From Chloroflexota bacterium (lineage in GTDB: Bacteria; Chloroflexota; Anaerolineae; Promineifilales; Promineifilaceae): a stretch of DNA of 57,020 nt. Below, one piece after another: positions 1 through 7,517 of the stretch. A program made the position numbers and the translations under genes. The stretch spans positions 1-57,020 of the forward strand of contig JAAEOP010000103.1 in NCBI GenBank assembly GCA_024223125.1. Reading direction: 5' to 3'. The number at the start of each line of letters is the position of its first letter. Position 1 is the first letter of the stretch. The notes beneath the pieces are model-generated. The model worked only from the letters and a program-made list of their open reading frames with translations, was not told where the DNA came from and did not search any database.

Positions 1-787
1 GCGACGGCCGTTTGCGAAAATAGCCCGTATACTCAGACATGTGTCCACTCGATTCCGTCACAAACGCACCCAACTGCTTCATCATCTCAAAGCGTACCGG
101 GTCTTGTTCGTAGATGTCCGTGTTTTGCTCGATACGTTTTTGTAGGATAGGGTACAGATTTTCGCCGTTGCACTCCAGTTTGGTGAACCAGGCCAGATGG
201 TTAATGCCTGCCGCTCGCCAATCAATCTCATCCCAGGAAATATCCAGATATTCTGCCAACTGGTGGCTGGTGTGCTGGATAGAGTGGCACAGGCCAACGA
301 TGGATAAATTAGAAGCGCGAACGCCCGTCAGCACGGTCAGCGACATGGGATTAGTGTAGTTCATCACCAACGCATCGGGCGCCAGACGTTCCACATCAGC
401 CAAAATCTCTAACCAGGCAGGCAAAGTGCGTAATGATTTGAACAGCCCGCCAGGGCCGACGGTGTCACCGATGCACTGATCTACGCCGTATTTGAGGGGA
501 ATGTCGTAATCATGACGCACATTTTCGCGCCCCGCCACCTCAATGGTGTTGACGACGTAATTGCTGCCGGGCAAAACTTTTGTGCGATCGGCGCTGGCTT
601 CAACTGTCCAGTGTCGGCCGCTTTGTGCCACCAAAAACTCGGCCATCTGCTGCGCCAATTCCAGCCGCCCAGCATGAATATCTACCAACGCAAAAACGCC
701 ACTTTCCAGCGCAGGCGTGGCTAAAATATCGGCCATAATTTCTGTGGCGAAGACAGCGCTACCTGCGCCAATGATTGTGATTTTCAT
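1..787 (-). CDS. Glycoside hydrolase family 4 (alpha-galactosidase/6-phospho-glycosidase type), 3' part off the left edge
   Basis: The frame is open from ATG at 787 to the window edge (262 codons) and is incomplete at its C-terminus. The N-terminus MKITIIGAGSAVFATEI is the NAD-binding GxGS-F motif of GH4. Further family motifs are VNTIEVAG (about residue 85), a DTVGPGG-F segment (about 113), MNYTNPM (about 146), GLCHS (metal-ligand Cys, about 168) and GINHLAW (about 199). GH4 enzymes cleave glycosides by an NAD+- and Mn2+-dependent redox/elimination mechanism in the cytoplasm. It is the last gene of a minus-strand set after an amidohydrolase and a DeoR-type regulator, which suggests carbohydrate catabolism. 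The ribosome-binding site is AGGAG about 6 nt upstream. Which sugar it acts on cannot be told. The family call is firm and the subfamily (MelA/LplD-like) is an inference. Confidence 0.9.
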   Translation of the reverse strand, partial: MKITIIGAGSAVFATEIMADILATPALESGVFALVDIHAGRLELAQQMAEFLVAQSGRHWTVEASADRTKVLPGSNYVVNTIEVAGRENVRHDYDIPLKYGVDQCIGDTVGPGGLFKSLRTLPAWLEILADVERLAPDALVMNYTNPMSLTVLTGVRASNLSIVGLCHSIQHTSHQLAEYLDISWDEIDWRAAGINHLAWFTKLECNGENLYPILQKRIEQNTDIYEQDPVRFEMMKQLGAFVTESSGHMSEYTGYFRKRPS

Positions 788-808
788 AAATTTCTCCTGT
801 ACGTTTTC

Positions 809-841
809 AGATTGGTTCAATCTTGGAGATTGAACCAATCT
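809..841. repeat. Perfect inverted repeat, copy 1 (AGATTGGTTCAATCT arms)
   Basis: Two perfect 15-nt arms (809-823 and 827-841) are separated by 3 nt. It lies just upstream of the GH4 start. A second copy with identical arms sits at 2056-2088 on the other side of the amidohydrolase gene, and both are preceded by TTTTC. As RNA it would form a long hairpin. It may be a dispersed palindromic element or a processing/attenuation site. There is no T-run, so it is not a classic terminator. Confidence 0.8.
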
Positions 842-946
842 ACACATCAATCCCACAAATGCAGCAGCGCATCTTGCCAGACATCTGCTTGAGTTGTAAT
901 TTCTGTGGTATCCGTTCAGACCCTAAGGGTTTAAGTATGTTGTCTG

Positions 947-2005
947 TTAAAGGTTTATACCCAAAAGTCGTTGGGCATTTAACGTATAAATTTTCTCCAG
1001 CGCTTCATCCGGCAAATAAAGACCATAAATACGCCAGCGTCCCTGCGGCGGCGGGTCGGATAGGCTGTAATTAAAATGTTCGTCGTCAGTTTCTAAAAAG
1101 CGGTAATATGTGCGATAAGCGCCGGGAGATGGCCCCGCATCTATGCCGAAGAGGATGCGGTCTGCATATTTAAGGAAGAAGCGGCGGGCGGTATAAGGTT
1201 GTCGCCCCAGTTCGCCTAGTCGGGCGCTGATGTCCACATAAAAGTTGGAGCATTTGTCTAATAATTGGCTCACCCAACCTAAATTTTCAGCATAACAGCC
1301 AACGTGCGCGCCGATAAATAGGGTTTGTGGATGGCGCATGACCAGATTTTCTAGTTGGACCATTATTTCCATAAAGGCAGGATAGGGTGGGCTAGGAAAT
1401 TGCCAATCGGGGTGGGCGTGCAGTTCTTCCCAGCGTTCGTTTTCTGGGGTGAGCGGATCAAAGAAGGCGACGGGGTCGGCAACGTGGATCATGACTGGTT
1501 TTTGCAGTTCGGCGGCCGTTTCCCAAAGTGGCGTCAGCCGTTCATCATCTACGGGGACAAGACGGCCGTGTTCATCCTGTACCGTCAGACCAAAAGGCTT
1601 CCAAATTTTCAGTCCATCCGCCCCCCACTTTACCTGCTCTCGAAAACGGTTAGCCGCCCATTCTCCAAATTTGCCGCCATGTTCTGCCCACGCCTCCCAA
1701 TTGACGCCGCCGAAGACAAAATAGCGATCAGGCAGCGCTTGTTTGAAGGAGTCTAATCGCTGCTGTAAAATGGTTTCGCCCCAGCCGCCGTCCAAATCTA
1801 CGTAATGAGTAACGTGGGCAATATCCAAAGCGTCTGCTAAGGCAGAGGGCAGCTGTTTATCCCAGCCGCCGCCAAATTCACCTAGATGGTTATGGGCGTC
1901 AATGACGGGGAAACGCGGCTGTGTCAGTAATGTTTCCTTTGTCACCAGCTTTGGCTGTGGACGATAATCTCTAATCCTTTGATCCGGCTCAGGACAAGTC
2001 TCCAA
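947..2005 (-). CDS. Amidohydrolase family 2 (TIM-barrel metal-dependent hydrolase)
   Basis: The protein has 352 residues. The signature VIDAHNHLGEFGGG (about residue 35) is the metal-binding HxH of the first beta-strand. Later candidates are MIHVADP (about 173), FIGAHVG (about 232) and LFGIDAGPS (about 288), the usual His/His/Asp order of the amidohydrolase-2 family (PF04909). These proteins hydrolyse or decarboxylate cyclic and aromatic substrates; the substrate here is not evident. The first codon is TTG with GGGAG about 8 nt upstream; no better start lies before the HxH motif. It sits between a DeoR-type regulator and a GH4 glycosidase on the same strand, so a role in sugar-derivative or lactone breakdown is plausible. 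Confidence 0.85.
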   Translation of the reverse strand: METCPEPDQRIRDYRPQPKLVTKETLLTQPRFPVIDAHNHLGEFGGGWDKQLPSALADALDIAHVTHYVDLDGGWGETILQQRLDSFKQALPDRYFVFGGVNWEAWAEHGGKFGEWAANRFREQVKWGADGLKIWKPFGLTVQDEHGRLVPVDDERLTPLWETAAELQKPVMIHVADPVAFFDPLTPENERWEELHAHPDWQFPSPPYPAFMEIMVQLENLVMRHPQTLFIGAHVGCYAENLGWVSQLLDKCSNFYVDISARLGELGRQPYTARRFFLKYADRILFGIDAGPSPGAYRTYYRFLETDDEHFNYSLSDPPPQGRWRIYGLYLPDEALEKIYTLNAQRLLGINL

Positions 2006-2055
2006 TTTCTAATCTCCCTACTTAGGGTTTGCTCGTAAACAACTTTGGAGTTTTC

Positions 2056-2088
2056 AGATTGGTTCAATCTTGAAGATTGAACCAATCT
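2056..2088. repeat. Perfect inverted repeat, copy 2 (AGATTGGTTCAATCT arms)
   Basis: The arms at 2056-2070 and 2074-2088 are identical to those at 809-841, with a 3-nt loop. It lies between the DeoR-type gene and the amidohydrolase. Exact recurrence of a 15-nt arm in two gaps of one operon points to a mobile or amplified palindromic element rather than chance. Confidence 0.8.
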
Positions 2089-2113
2089 TACCAAGTTAAA
2101 AACGAATGGACCC

Positions 2114-2458
2114 TTAGGCTAGCAAAACCTCTAACCCCTTTTCCTGCAATTTGGCTATTGTTGTTGGGGTTAAGACATTGTCAGATATGATGGTTTGTAC
2201 GGCCGTCTGCCCAATGAGCCGTTTTTGTGTGGCTTCATCTTTCTGCCGCATCAAGATGGGGGGTTCTCTATCGGCTCGTTCAACGCGGACGGCGCCGCCA
2301 TGTGTGCGCCGCACCCAGCCCAACTGAGACATCTCTTCCAAGTCGCGGCAGATGGTGGCCTCGTTGACATTTAGCAAGCCATTTAATTTAGCGACCGATA
2401 CCTGTCCGTTGTCATTTGCGATGGAGCGTATTTGTTCGTGCCGAGCGGATTTCAACAT
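2114..2458 (-). pseudogene. DeoR-family regulator, truncated after the HTH domain
   Basis: The N-terminal half is a normal DeoR helix-turn-helix (about residues 5-58, with a VNEATICRDLEEM recognition helix and the RRTHGGAVR tail), but the protein stops after 114 residues where DeoR proteins have about 250. The start of the effector domain (KRLIGQTAV, about residue 77) runs straight into a short segment that skips the TTT/substrate-binding core. An internal deletion followed by loss of the rest fits what is seen. ATG at 2458 is chosen because GGAAAAAAG precedes it; an upstream in-frame TTG at 2485 is less likely. It could still act as a bare DNA-binding protein. Its normal job would be control of the amidohydrolase/GH4 genes downstream. 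Confidence 0.65.
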
Positions 2459-2482
2459 TTTCTTTTTTCCAATATGGTTGAG

Positions 2483-2549
2483 CAAGAATGTTTACACGTC
2501 CTAATATTGACCAGGAATATTGCACAAGTCAACAAGAATAGTCAAGAAT
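2483..2549. promoter_or_regulatory. Phased CAAGAAT repeats, candidate DeoR operator
   Basis: CAAGAAT occurs at 2483-2489, 2533-2539 and 2543-2549, spaced 50 and 10 bp, that is whole helical turns. It lies immediately upstream of the DeoR-type gene. DeoR-family proteins commonly bind short direct repeats near their own promoter. The rest of the 2486-2878 gap is AT-rich; I see no gene in it, only the promoter region of the rhodanese gene. Confidence 0.4.
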
Positions 2550-2878
2550 GATCAATATAACGGATTATTATTGAGCGAAAATGACAAATAATGTCTGAAG
2601 CCCATATCACAGCAGTAACGCAAACAACACTTAAGGAACGGATTTGAAGATGGGTGTCACTAAATCTTGCATCTAAACGACTGGCGCAGCTAAAATTGAG
2701 GTTTTCAGCAGTTAAGCGGCAGAACAGTTTATGTTTGACACGGCCGTTGTCTCTTAAGAATGAGTGTAATAATCAGGTAAAGATGCTTGACGTATTTTGA
2801 TGGCTAATTATCCTGATATATGATCATCAACACTCATTCATAACCTAAAACAACAAATTTCTTGGAGTAGATTGAACA

Positions 2879-3310
2879 ATGACAAAACGCACGATTTTTA
2901 TTTTACTGGCAATATTAACCCTCTTTTTGGCAGCTTGTGGCGGCGCGGCCGCAGACACGGCAGTCTCTGCTCCAGTCGCCGAAATTGATGTAACCATGCT
3001 GGCTCCAGATGTAGATGTGCAAACAGTGGCGGCCGTCAAAGATCGCGATGATGTACTGGTTCTAGATGTGCGTGAACAATGGGAATACGATGAAGGTCAT
3101 ATCCCCAACATCACTCTGATCCCTATGGGTGAAATTCCTAACCGCCTGGACGAAATTCCCACCGACAAAGAAGTCATCATCACCTGTCGCAGTGGCAATC
3201 GCAGTAATCAGATTGCCACCTTTTTGCGTGATCAGGGCTACACCAATATTCACAACATGCAGGGCGGCATTTTAGATTGGGAAGCGGCTGGATTGCCGGT
3301 AGACAAATAA
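2879..3310 (+). CDS. Rhodanese-domain lipoprotein
   Basis: The protein has 143 residues. A signal peptide ends in the lipobox LAAC (Cys20), so a membrane-anchored extracytoplasmic lipoprotein is expected. A single rhodanese domain follows (about residues 45-140) with VLDVREQWEYDEGHIP and the active-site loop CRSGNRS (catalytic Cys about 102), ending in GGILDWEAAGLPV. Rhodanese domains carry sulfane sulfur as a persulfide. GGAG lies about 12 nt before the ATG. The next gene, a thiol/selenol peroxiredoxin-like protein, starts 11 nt downstream, so the two are probably co-transcribed and may act together in extracytoplasmic or membrane thiol/sulfur chemistry (inference). Confidence 0.9.
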   Translation: MTKRTIFILLAILTLFLAACGGAAADTAVSAPVAEIDVTMLAPDVDVQTVAAVKDRDDVLVLDVREQWEYDEGHIPNITLIPMGEIPNRLDEIPTDKEVIITCRSGNRSNQIATFLRDQGYTNIHNMQGGILDWEAAGLPVDK

Positions 3311-3321
3311 ACGGCCGTAAA

Positions 3322-3861
3322 ATGAAACGAACCCAACTGGGACAGAAAGCTCCAGAAATCATATTGCAAACGATGGACGGTCGTTCTCGCGCTCTCAGCG
3401 ATTTTTGGGGCAACGGCCGTTCTGCATTACTTATCTTCTTACGCCACCTGGGCTGAATTCCTTGCCGCGAGCACGTGGCCCAGGTTGTGGCCCACCAGGA
3501 CGAATTCGACAAACTGTACACAAATATCGTCACCATTTCATTTACAGATGAGAGCTATTGGGCGGAAACGTGGCTGCGTGAAACGAACTCCCCATTTCCC
3601 CTTCTCCTTGACCCAACCCGGACTGCCTACCACGCTTATGGTCTGGATTATTCCTTAATGCGTGCCTGGAACGGCCGTACAATTTTCTACTATATTCGTG
3701 CCCTTCTTAGCGGCCGTAAATGGCGTGGCATTCAAGGTGATTCCGGCCAATTAGGCGGCGATTATGTTGTAGATACAGGTGGAATTGTCCGCCTGGTTTA
3801 CCCCAGCCACGATCCCACAGACCGACCGTCTGTTGACCATTTGTTGAGCGAACTAACGTAA
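3322..3861 (+). CDS. SelU/AhpC-TSA_2-like peroxiredoxin, probable selenoprotein (TGA = Sec45)
   Basis: Reading through one in-frame TGA (3454-3456) gives a 179-residue thioredoxin-fold protein. The N-terminal part (GQKAPEIILQTMDG, then ALLIFLRHLG) and the C-terminal part (LLLDPTRTAYHAYGL, GGDYVVDTGG) join in the same frame and fit the AhpC-TSA_2 family (PF13911), which includes eukaryotic selenoprotein U. Family members normally read RHxGCPxCRE at the active site; here it is RHLG-TGA-IPCRE, so the TGA sits exactly on the peroxidatic Cys, giving a UxxC motif. A hairpin of bacterial SECIS geometry follows (3475-3495). The alternative is a Cys-to-stop mutation or sequencing error, but the remaining 134 codons are intact. 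The ribosome-binding site is weak; translation may be coupled to the rhodanese gene 11 nt upstream. Confidence 0.8.
3475..3495 (+). promoter_or_regulatory. Candidate bacterial SECIS element for the SelU-like gene
   Basis: GGCC (3477-3480) pairs with GGCC (3489-3492) around the loop CAGGTTGT; the stem can be extended by G3475 with a bulged U3476, or by GT/AC pairing with a bulged C. The loop begins 24 nt after the TGA and has G within its first bases followed by GU, as SelB-binding SECIS loops do (E. coli fdhF has AGGUCU). The geometry fits; binding is not proven. Confidence 0.6.
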
Positions 3862-3914
3862 ATAGTATTGGCAAATTTTGCCCGTTGCCGTCAGTGCGTA
3901 TAATGGTAAATACG

Positions 3915-4601
3915 ATGTCTAAACGGCCACTGCTTGACCAATTTCAGCAACAATTACAGACCATCCCCATTTTTGGGGGATTGGACGCGCAATCTCTGGC
4001 TGAGTTAGCCAGGAGCGCCCGTTGGCGGGAGTATGAGGCCGCTGAAATTGTGACTCTAGAAGGAGAAGCGCAACCTGGTTTATATATCTTGCAATATGGC
4101 TGGATCAAAGTGGTTAAAGTGTCGCCAAACGGCCGTGAACAAATCTTACGCTTTCTGGAATCAGGAGAAACATTTAACGAGATTGGTGTCTTTGCCAACC
4201 AGCCTAACCCGGCTACGGCTGTGGCCCTGGAACCAGTTGGCATCTGGCTAATACCGCGTGAATCATTGCTGCATTTGCTCCAGGAACGACCACAGTTTGC
4301 CCAAACCATCATTACTAAAATGGCTGAACGGATGCTGTATCTGGTATCGTTGGTAACAGATCTTTCATTGCGGCCAGTTACTGGCCGGCTGGCCCGCTTG
4401 TTGCTGGAAGATGCCACTGATGACATTCTGCACCGGCCGCGCTGGTATACTCAGGCTGAACTGGCCGCCCGACTAGGAACAGTTCCCGATGTCATTCAAC
4501 GGGCGCTCCGTAACCTGGAAAGCAATGGCTTCATCAAAGTAGATCGACGTCAAATTACCATCTTGGATCGAAAGGGATTGGTAGACATCGCAGCCTCTTA
4601 A
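3915..4601 (+). CDS. Crp/Fnr-family transcriptional regulator
   Basis: The protein has about 228 residues. An N-terminal cyclic-nucleotide-binding fold (about 15-130; IPIFGGLDAQSLAELA, GLYILQYGWIKVVK) is followed by a long helix and a C-terminal winged helix (about 160-225; YTQAELAARLGTVPDVIQRALRNLESNGFI). There is no cysteine, so it is not an Fe-S FNR. A Dnr/CooA-like or unliganded sensor is possible. ATG at 3915 gives a normal N-terminus; ATG at 3903 is an alternative. A TATAAT hexamer overlaps 3899-3904, which would favour the later start. A palindrome resembling a Crp-type site lies in front of the next operon (4671-4687), suggesting this regulator controls it. Confidence 0.85.
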   Translation: MSKRPLLDQFQQQLQTIPIFGGLDAQSLAELARSARWREYEAAEIVTLEGEAQPGLYILQYGWIKVVKVSPNGREQILRFLESGETFNEIGVFANQPNPATAVALEPVGIWLIPRESLLHLLQERPQFAQTIITKMAERMLYLVSLVTDLSLRPVTGRLARLLLEDATDDILHRPRWYTQAELAARLGTVPDVIQRALRNLESNGFIKVDRRQITILDRKGLVDIAAS

Positions 4602-4670
4602 ATCTTCCCGCCCAAACCCGACAAAAGTCGTCGAAATATCCTCACTGCTCTATTATAAGTGTGTGAACCT

Positions 4671-4687
4671 ATTTGCAATAAGCAAAT
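4671..4687. promoter_or_regulatory. Palindrome ATTTGC-N5-GCAAAT, candidate Crp/Fnr-type operator
   Basis: The arms are perfect 6-mers, 25 nt before the start of the DUF6069-like gene and downstream of a TATTATAAG AT-rich stretch. The regulator at 3915 is the obvious candidate binder. A short CGAC-AAAA-GTCG hairpin lies at 4619-4630 after the regulator stop codon. Confidence 0.4.
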
Positions 4688-4711
4688 AATATATGAAAAG
4701 GAGTGAATAAA

Positions 4712-5146
4712 ATGACAACCATTAACACACAGTCCCATGCTCAACTAGATAGGAATCAATGGATTCTGTTGGGTTTAATGACGGCCGTTACCAGTGTGCT
4801 GGCTGTACTCATTGTGCAAGTCATCGCCATTGCCATCTGGCCGGAAATTACTCTATTCAAGCCATTAGATAGTTATGCTCGTGCGGCCGTTTTTACATTA
4901 ATACCGGCCATCGGCGCCACTGCCCTGTTTGCCTGGTTGGTAGCCCATAAACCCCGGCCAGTACAGACATTCATCAGAATTGCCGTCGTAGTTTTAATCA
5001 TTAGCATTATCCCCGATTATCTCATTCCCGTAGCTCATAAAACGTTTCTGGCCAGTACGGTTGCGGCTGTTTTGCATGTGGTAGCGGCCGTTGTAACCGT
5101 GTTCGTGTTGGTAACTGGCTATCAACGGCAAGCGATTCAAAAATAG
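4712..5146 (+). CDS. Small polytopic membrane protein (DUF6069-like)
   Basis: The protein has 144 residues and four predicted membrane helices (about 20-45, 60-80, 90-108 and 118-138). The pattern of AIGATALFAWLVAHKP between helices 2 and 3 and a final LHVVAAVVTVFVLVTG helix resembles DUF6069 proteins. ATG at 4712 is chosen because AAAGGAG lies 9 nt upstream; GTG at 4703 overlaps that site. No function is known. It follows a candidate Crp-type operator and starts a cluster with a PRC-like protein, a cupin and a His-rich membrane protein. Confidence 0.7.
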   Translation: MTTINTQSHAQLDRNQWILLGLMTAVTSVLAVLIVQVIAIAIWPEITLFKPLDSYARAAVFTLIPAIGATALFAWLVAHKPRPVQTFIRIAVVVLIISIIPDYLIPVAHKTFLASTVAAVLHVVAAVVTVFVLVTGYQRQAIQK

Positions 5147-5201
5147 CGCCGCCTGGCGTCAAAAACAGAATTGAGGCCATGAAGATGAATGGTAACCATT
5201 C

Positions 5202-5266
5202 AGGTGCCCGGCACTTCATTACCAAGTCTACTGGAGTAGCACACTCGTTTATAAGTGCCGGGCGCC
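5202..5266. repeat. Inverted repeat of the GGTGC...CACTT family, copy 1
   Basis: The arms GGTGCCCGGCACTT (5202-5215) and AAGTGCCGGGCGCC (5253-5266) have one mismatch and a 37-nt loop. Related elements with arms GGTGCGAYGCACTT occur at 7428-7462 and 25455-25517. A separate small palindrome, GAATGGT-A-ACCATTC, lies at 5186-5200. Confidence 0.7.
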
Positions 5267-5287
5267 TTGGGGAGGTGAATAGTTACG

Positions 5288-5608
5288 ATGAATGATTTGT
5301 CTGCGCTCCCTGCCGCCAAATTATTGGTTAGCAGTCTGGTTAAACTGGAACAGAAGAATGAGCCGGTAGAACTGCGGCGGGGGATGGCTATTTTACTTCA
5401 GGATGGCTATGCAGCGGGTACGGTTGCAGCCCTGGCGTTGGATCGATACCGTCATGAAGTGACACATATTCTGCTGGGTCATGTGCCGCCCACCTCTGAT
5501 TACCACCTGATCCCTCTGCCTCTCATTGAACGCCTTGAGGGAGAAACGGTCTATCTGCGGGCGTCTGCGGCCGACATTGAAAAACTACCTACCCACCAAT
5601 CAAATTAG
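5288..5608 (+). CDS. PRC-barrel-like small protein
   Basis: The protein has 106 residues and no signal or membrane segment. Residues about 30-95 follow the beta pattern of PRC-barrel domains: a start like LRRGMAILLQDGYAAGTVAAL, then DRYRHEVTHILLGH, IPLPLIERLEGETVYL and the closing ASAADIEKLP. PRC barrels are small interaction domains (RimM, photosynthetic reaction centre H). GGGGAGGTGAATAGTTACG lies before the ATG. It probably belongs to the 4712-7421 cluster. The family call is by pattern only. Confidence 0.6.
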   Translation: MNDLSALPAAKLLVSSLVKLEQKNEPVELRRGMAILLQDGYAAGTVAALALDRYRHEVTHILLGHVPPTSDYHLIPLPLIERLEGETVYLRASAADIEKLPTHQSN

Positions 5609-5613
5609 CCAAT

Positions 5614-5627
5614 CCGACAAAAGTCGG
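5614..5627. terminator. Short hairpin CCGAC-AAAA-GTCGG
   Basis: A perfect 5-bp stem lies 5 nt after the stop codon of the PRC-like gene. A near copy (CGAC-AAAA-GTCG) follows the Crp/Fnr gene at 4619-4630. There is no T-run, so it is a weak terminator or RNA-processing site at best. Confidence 0.3.
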
Positions 5628-5680
5628 CGACGGCCGTACCCCATCAGCTTACAATAATCAAAAATCAAGGAGTAAATAAA

Positions 5681-5992
5681 GTGACCCAAACAACCCTATA
5701 TCCAAACTGGCAGGAAAAAGTCGTTTATTCGGCCGATGGCCCCCAGCCCCAAATTTTAATGGTTAACGACAAAGTAAAAATCCTCATAGCTGGCTTAGAA
5801 CCCGGCCAAAAAATACCAGAACATGCTGAAGCGACAGCCATGTATCATTTTCTGGAAGGCGACGGCTGGATACTTGTAGACGGTGAACGGCTGGCTGTTA
5901 GCGCTGGCGCGACTGTGGTCATGCCGGAAGGCGCTGTACGCGGCATGGAAGCAGAAACACGTCTGGCATTCCTGGCCACACGCATATCGTAA
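5681..5992 (+). CDS. Single-domain cupin protein
   Basis: The protein has 103 residues with a GTG start and AAGGAG about 10 nt upstream. Cupin motif 1 is loosely present (GQKIPEHAEATAMYHFLEGDG, with His and Glu as possible metal ligands), and motif 2 is PEGAVRGMEA, where the usual His is missing. Metal binding may therefore be incomplete. Small cupins serve as sensors, isomerases or dioxygenases, and nothing in the sequence decides between them. It is part of the cluster behind the Crp/Fnr regulator. Confidence 0.7.
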   Translation: MTQTTLYPNWQEKVVYSADGPQPQILMVNDKVKILIAGLEPGQKIPEHAEATAMYHFLEGDGWILVDGERLAVSAGATVVMPEGAVRGMEAETRLAFLATRIS

Positions 5993-6173
5993 GACAAAAT
6001 CTTCTTAGGAATTGCCCACAGAAATCGGATTTCTAAATGTACAAAATTATCCATTAAATTCTTCACAACAAAATGGAGAAACAATCATAAACAAACAAAT
6101 TAGGTGATAGGGTAATGAGGTGACTTGCACACTTGCAACTTGCACACCTGCAAACCTAAAAGGATTACACATA

Positions 6174-7421
6174 ATGAATCTATACTTTTTGATGACGGCT
6201 TTATTTGTGATGATGGCGCTTCTTGGCGCGGTAGACGCCTCGTTGACTAGCTACACCATCCTACCTTGGTTTAATGGGTTGCGCTGGCTGCGGGTACATC
6301 TTATTACGTTGGGGGCAATGACAGAAGCTCTTTTTGGCTTGCTGCCGGTTCTGGTGGCTGTTCATTTTAGCTTACCCCGACCTAAATTCCGTGGGGACAT
6401 CTGGCTGATGCTGAATGTGGGGCTGTTGACACTGTTGATTGGTATTCCCATCATCAACCAGGCGCTCATCTTCACCGGAGGTACGCTCATTTTCATCGCC
6501 ACGGTGTTACTGATAAACCAATTACGGCCGTTGCGTCCGACCAAACCCCACAATTCTGAATCTGATGGTAGCTTGTATAACGGCCGTCCCTTCTACATCG
6601 CCGGTCTCATCTACTTCTTACTGGGTATCATTGTGGGTACAGGTTTGTGGCTGGGATGGAGTGAATGGCTGCTGATTCAGGTCCCTGTTGAAGTACACAT
6701 CCACGCCAACAACTGGGGGCTTATGTCTCTGGTCTTTGCCGGACTGCTGGTAGATATGTACCCGACGTGGGCTAAACGGCCGTTAGCCTGGCCCCGCTCC
6801 ATCAAATTCATTTTCTGGATGATGACGGTGGGCGCATTGGGATTGGTACTCGGCCCCTGGTTCAAATCCAATTACTTCTCTGTACCGGGACTCATCCTGC
6901 ATCTGACAGCCACCATCTGGCTGCTGTTGAATGTGATTAAACCAGTTTGGGGAGACAGAGAGGCATGGTCACAGCCCGGCATCTGGCATCTGGTCATGTC
7001 TTACTTCTGGATATTGGCCCCAGTTCTGATGGCTCCTCTCATCATCTTTGGCGTGCCTGGTTTTCCCGGCGCCGGCATTGAACAAAACGCGCCCCAAGCC
7101 CTTATCTACGGTTGGGTCTTTCAGTTTGGGTATGCCCTGCTCCCTTACTTCTTCTATCGCGCATTTTTGCCCCAAGAGCAGCCGCAACTGGGTGGCAGTT
7201 GGTTTAGCCTGATCACTGTTAATTTGGGGGGTATCTTCCTCTGGAGCAGTATTTTCATTACAGATTACCATGGTTTACTTCATGGGACAGCGTATGCGTT
7301 GTGGGCCGTTTCAATAATCCCCATTGCCAGCCAAATATGGCGTATCGTGTACACCGGTCTGGCTCAATGGGAAGAAACCAGAGAGATAGTCTCTTTTGCA
7401 GAAACACCTGCGGCCGAATGA
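6174..7421 (+). CDS. Histidine-rich polytopic membrane protein, heme-copper-oxidase-I/NnrS-like
   Basis: The protein has about 415 residues and 11-12 predicted membrane helices. Histidines fall at the membrane-facing ends of helices: RVHLITLGAM (about 40), VAVHFSL (about 61), VEVHIHANNWG (about 175), ILHLTATIW, WHLVMSYFW and DYHGLLHGTAYALW near the C-terminus. The HxHxNxWG pattern recalls subunit I of cbb3/NO-reductase-type oxidases and NnrS-type heme proteins. A heme-binding, NO- or O2-related role is inferred only. ATG at 6174 has AAAGGATT upstream; the in-frame upstream GTG reads through a heptamer repeat (6121-6155) and is rejected. It is the last gene of the cluster, followed at once by a hairpin. 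Confidence 0.65.
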   Translation: MNLYFLMTALFVMMALLGAVDASLTSYTILPWFNGLRWLRVHLITLGAMTEALFGLLPVLVAVHFSLPRPKFRGDIWLMLNVGLLTLLIGIPIINQALIFTGGTLIFIATVLLINQLRPLRPTKPHNSESDGSLYNGRPFYIAGLIYFLLGIIVGTGLWLGWSEWLLIQVPVEVHIHANNWGLMSLVFAGLLVDMYPTWAKRPLAWPRSIKFIFWMMTVGALGLVLGPWFKSNYFSVPGLILHLTATIWLLLNVIKPVWGDREAWSQPGIWHLVMSYFWILAPVLMAPLIIFGVPGFPGAGIEQNAPQALIYGWVFQFGYALLPYFFYRAFLPQEQPQLGGSWFSLITVNLGGIFLWSSIFITDYHGLLHGTAYALWAVSIIPIASQIWRIVYTGLAQWEETREIVSFAETPAAE

Positions 7422-7427
7422 AATATA

Positions 7428-7462
7428 GGTGCGATGCACTTCTAGGAAAAGTGCGTCGCACC
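7428..7462. terminator. Hairpin of the GGTGC...CACTT repeat family, copy 2
   Basis: The arms GGTGCGATGCACTT (7428-7441) and AAGTGCGTCGCACC (7449-7462) have one non-Watson-Crick position and a 7-nt loop. It lies 6 nt after the stop codon of the His-rich membrane protein and between convergent genes, so it is well placed as a transcription terminator although it lacks a T-run. Confidence 0.55.
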
Positions 7463-7517
7463 GCAACAGTTATGATTGCTGCTCGTGGGGTAATTCAATG
7501 GTAGCTGTAACAATATA

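Noticed and set aside
2845..3039. Minus-strand frames opposite the rhodanese gene
   Set aside because: Low-complexity Ala/Thr-rich shadows of the coding strand without start signals.
6120..6173. Earlier GTG start for the His-rich membrane protein
   Set aside because: These codons read a CTTGCAA-type heptamer repeat and no ribosome-binding site precedes them.
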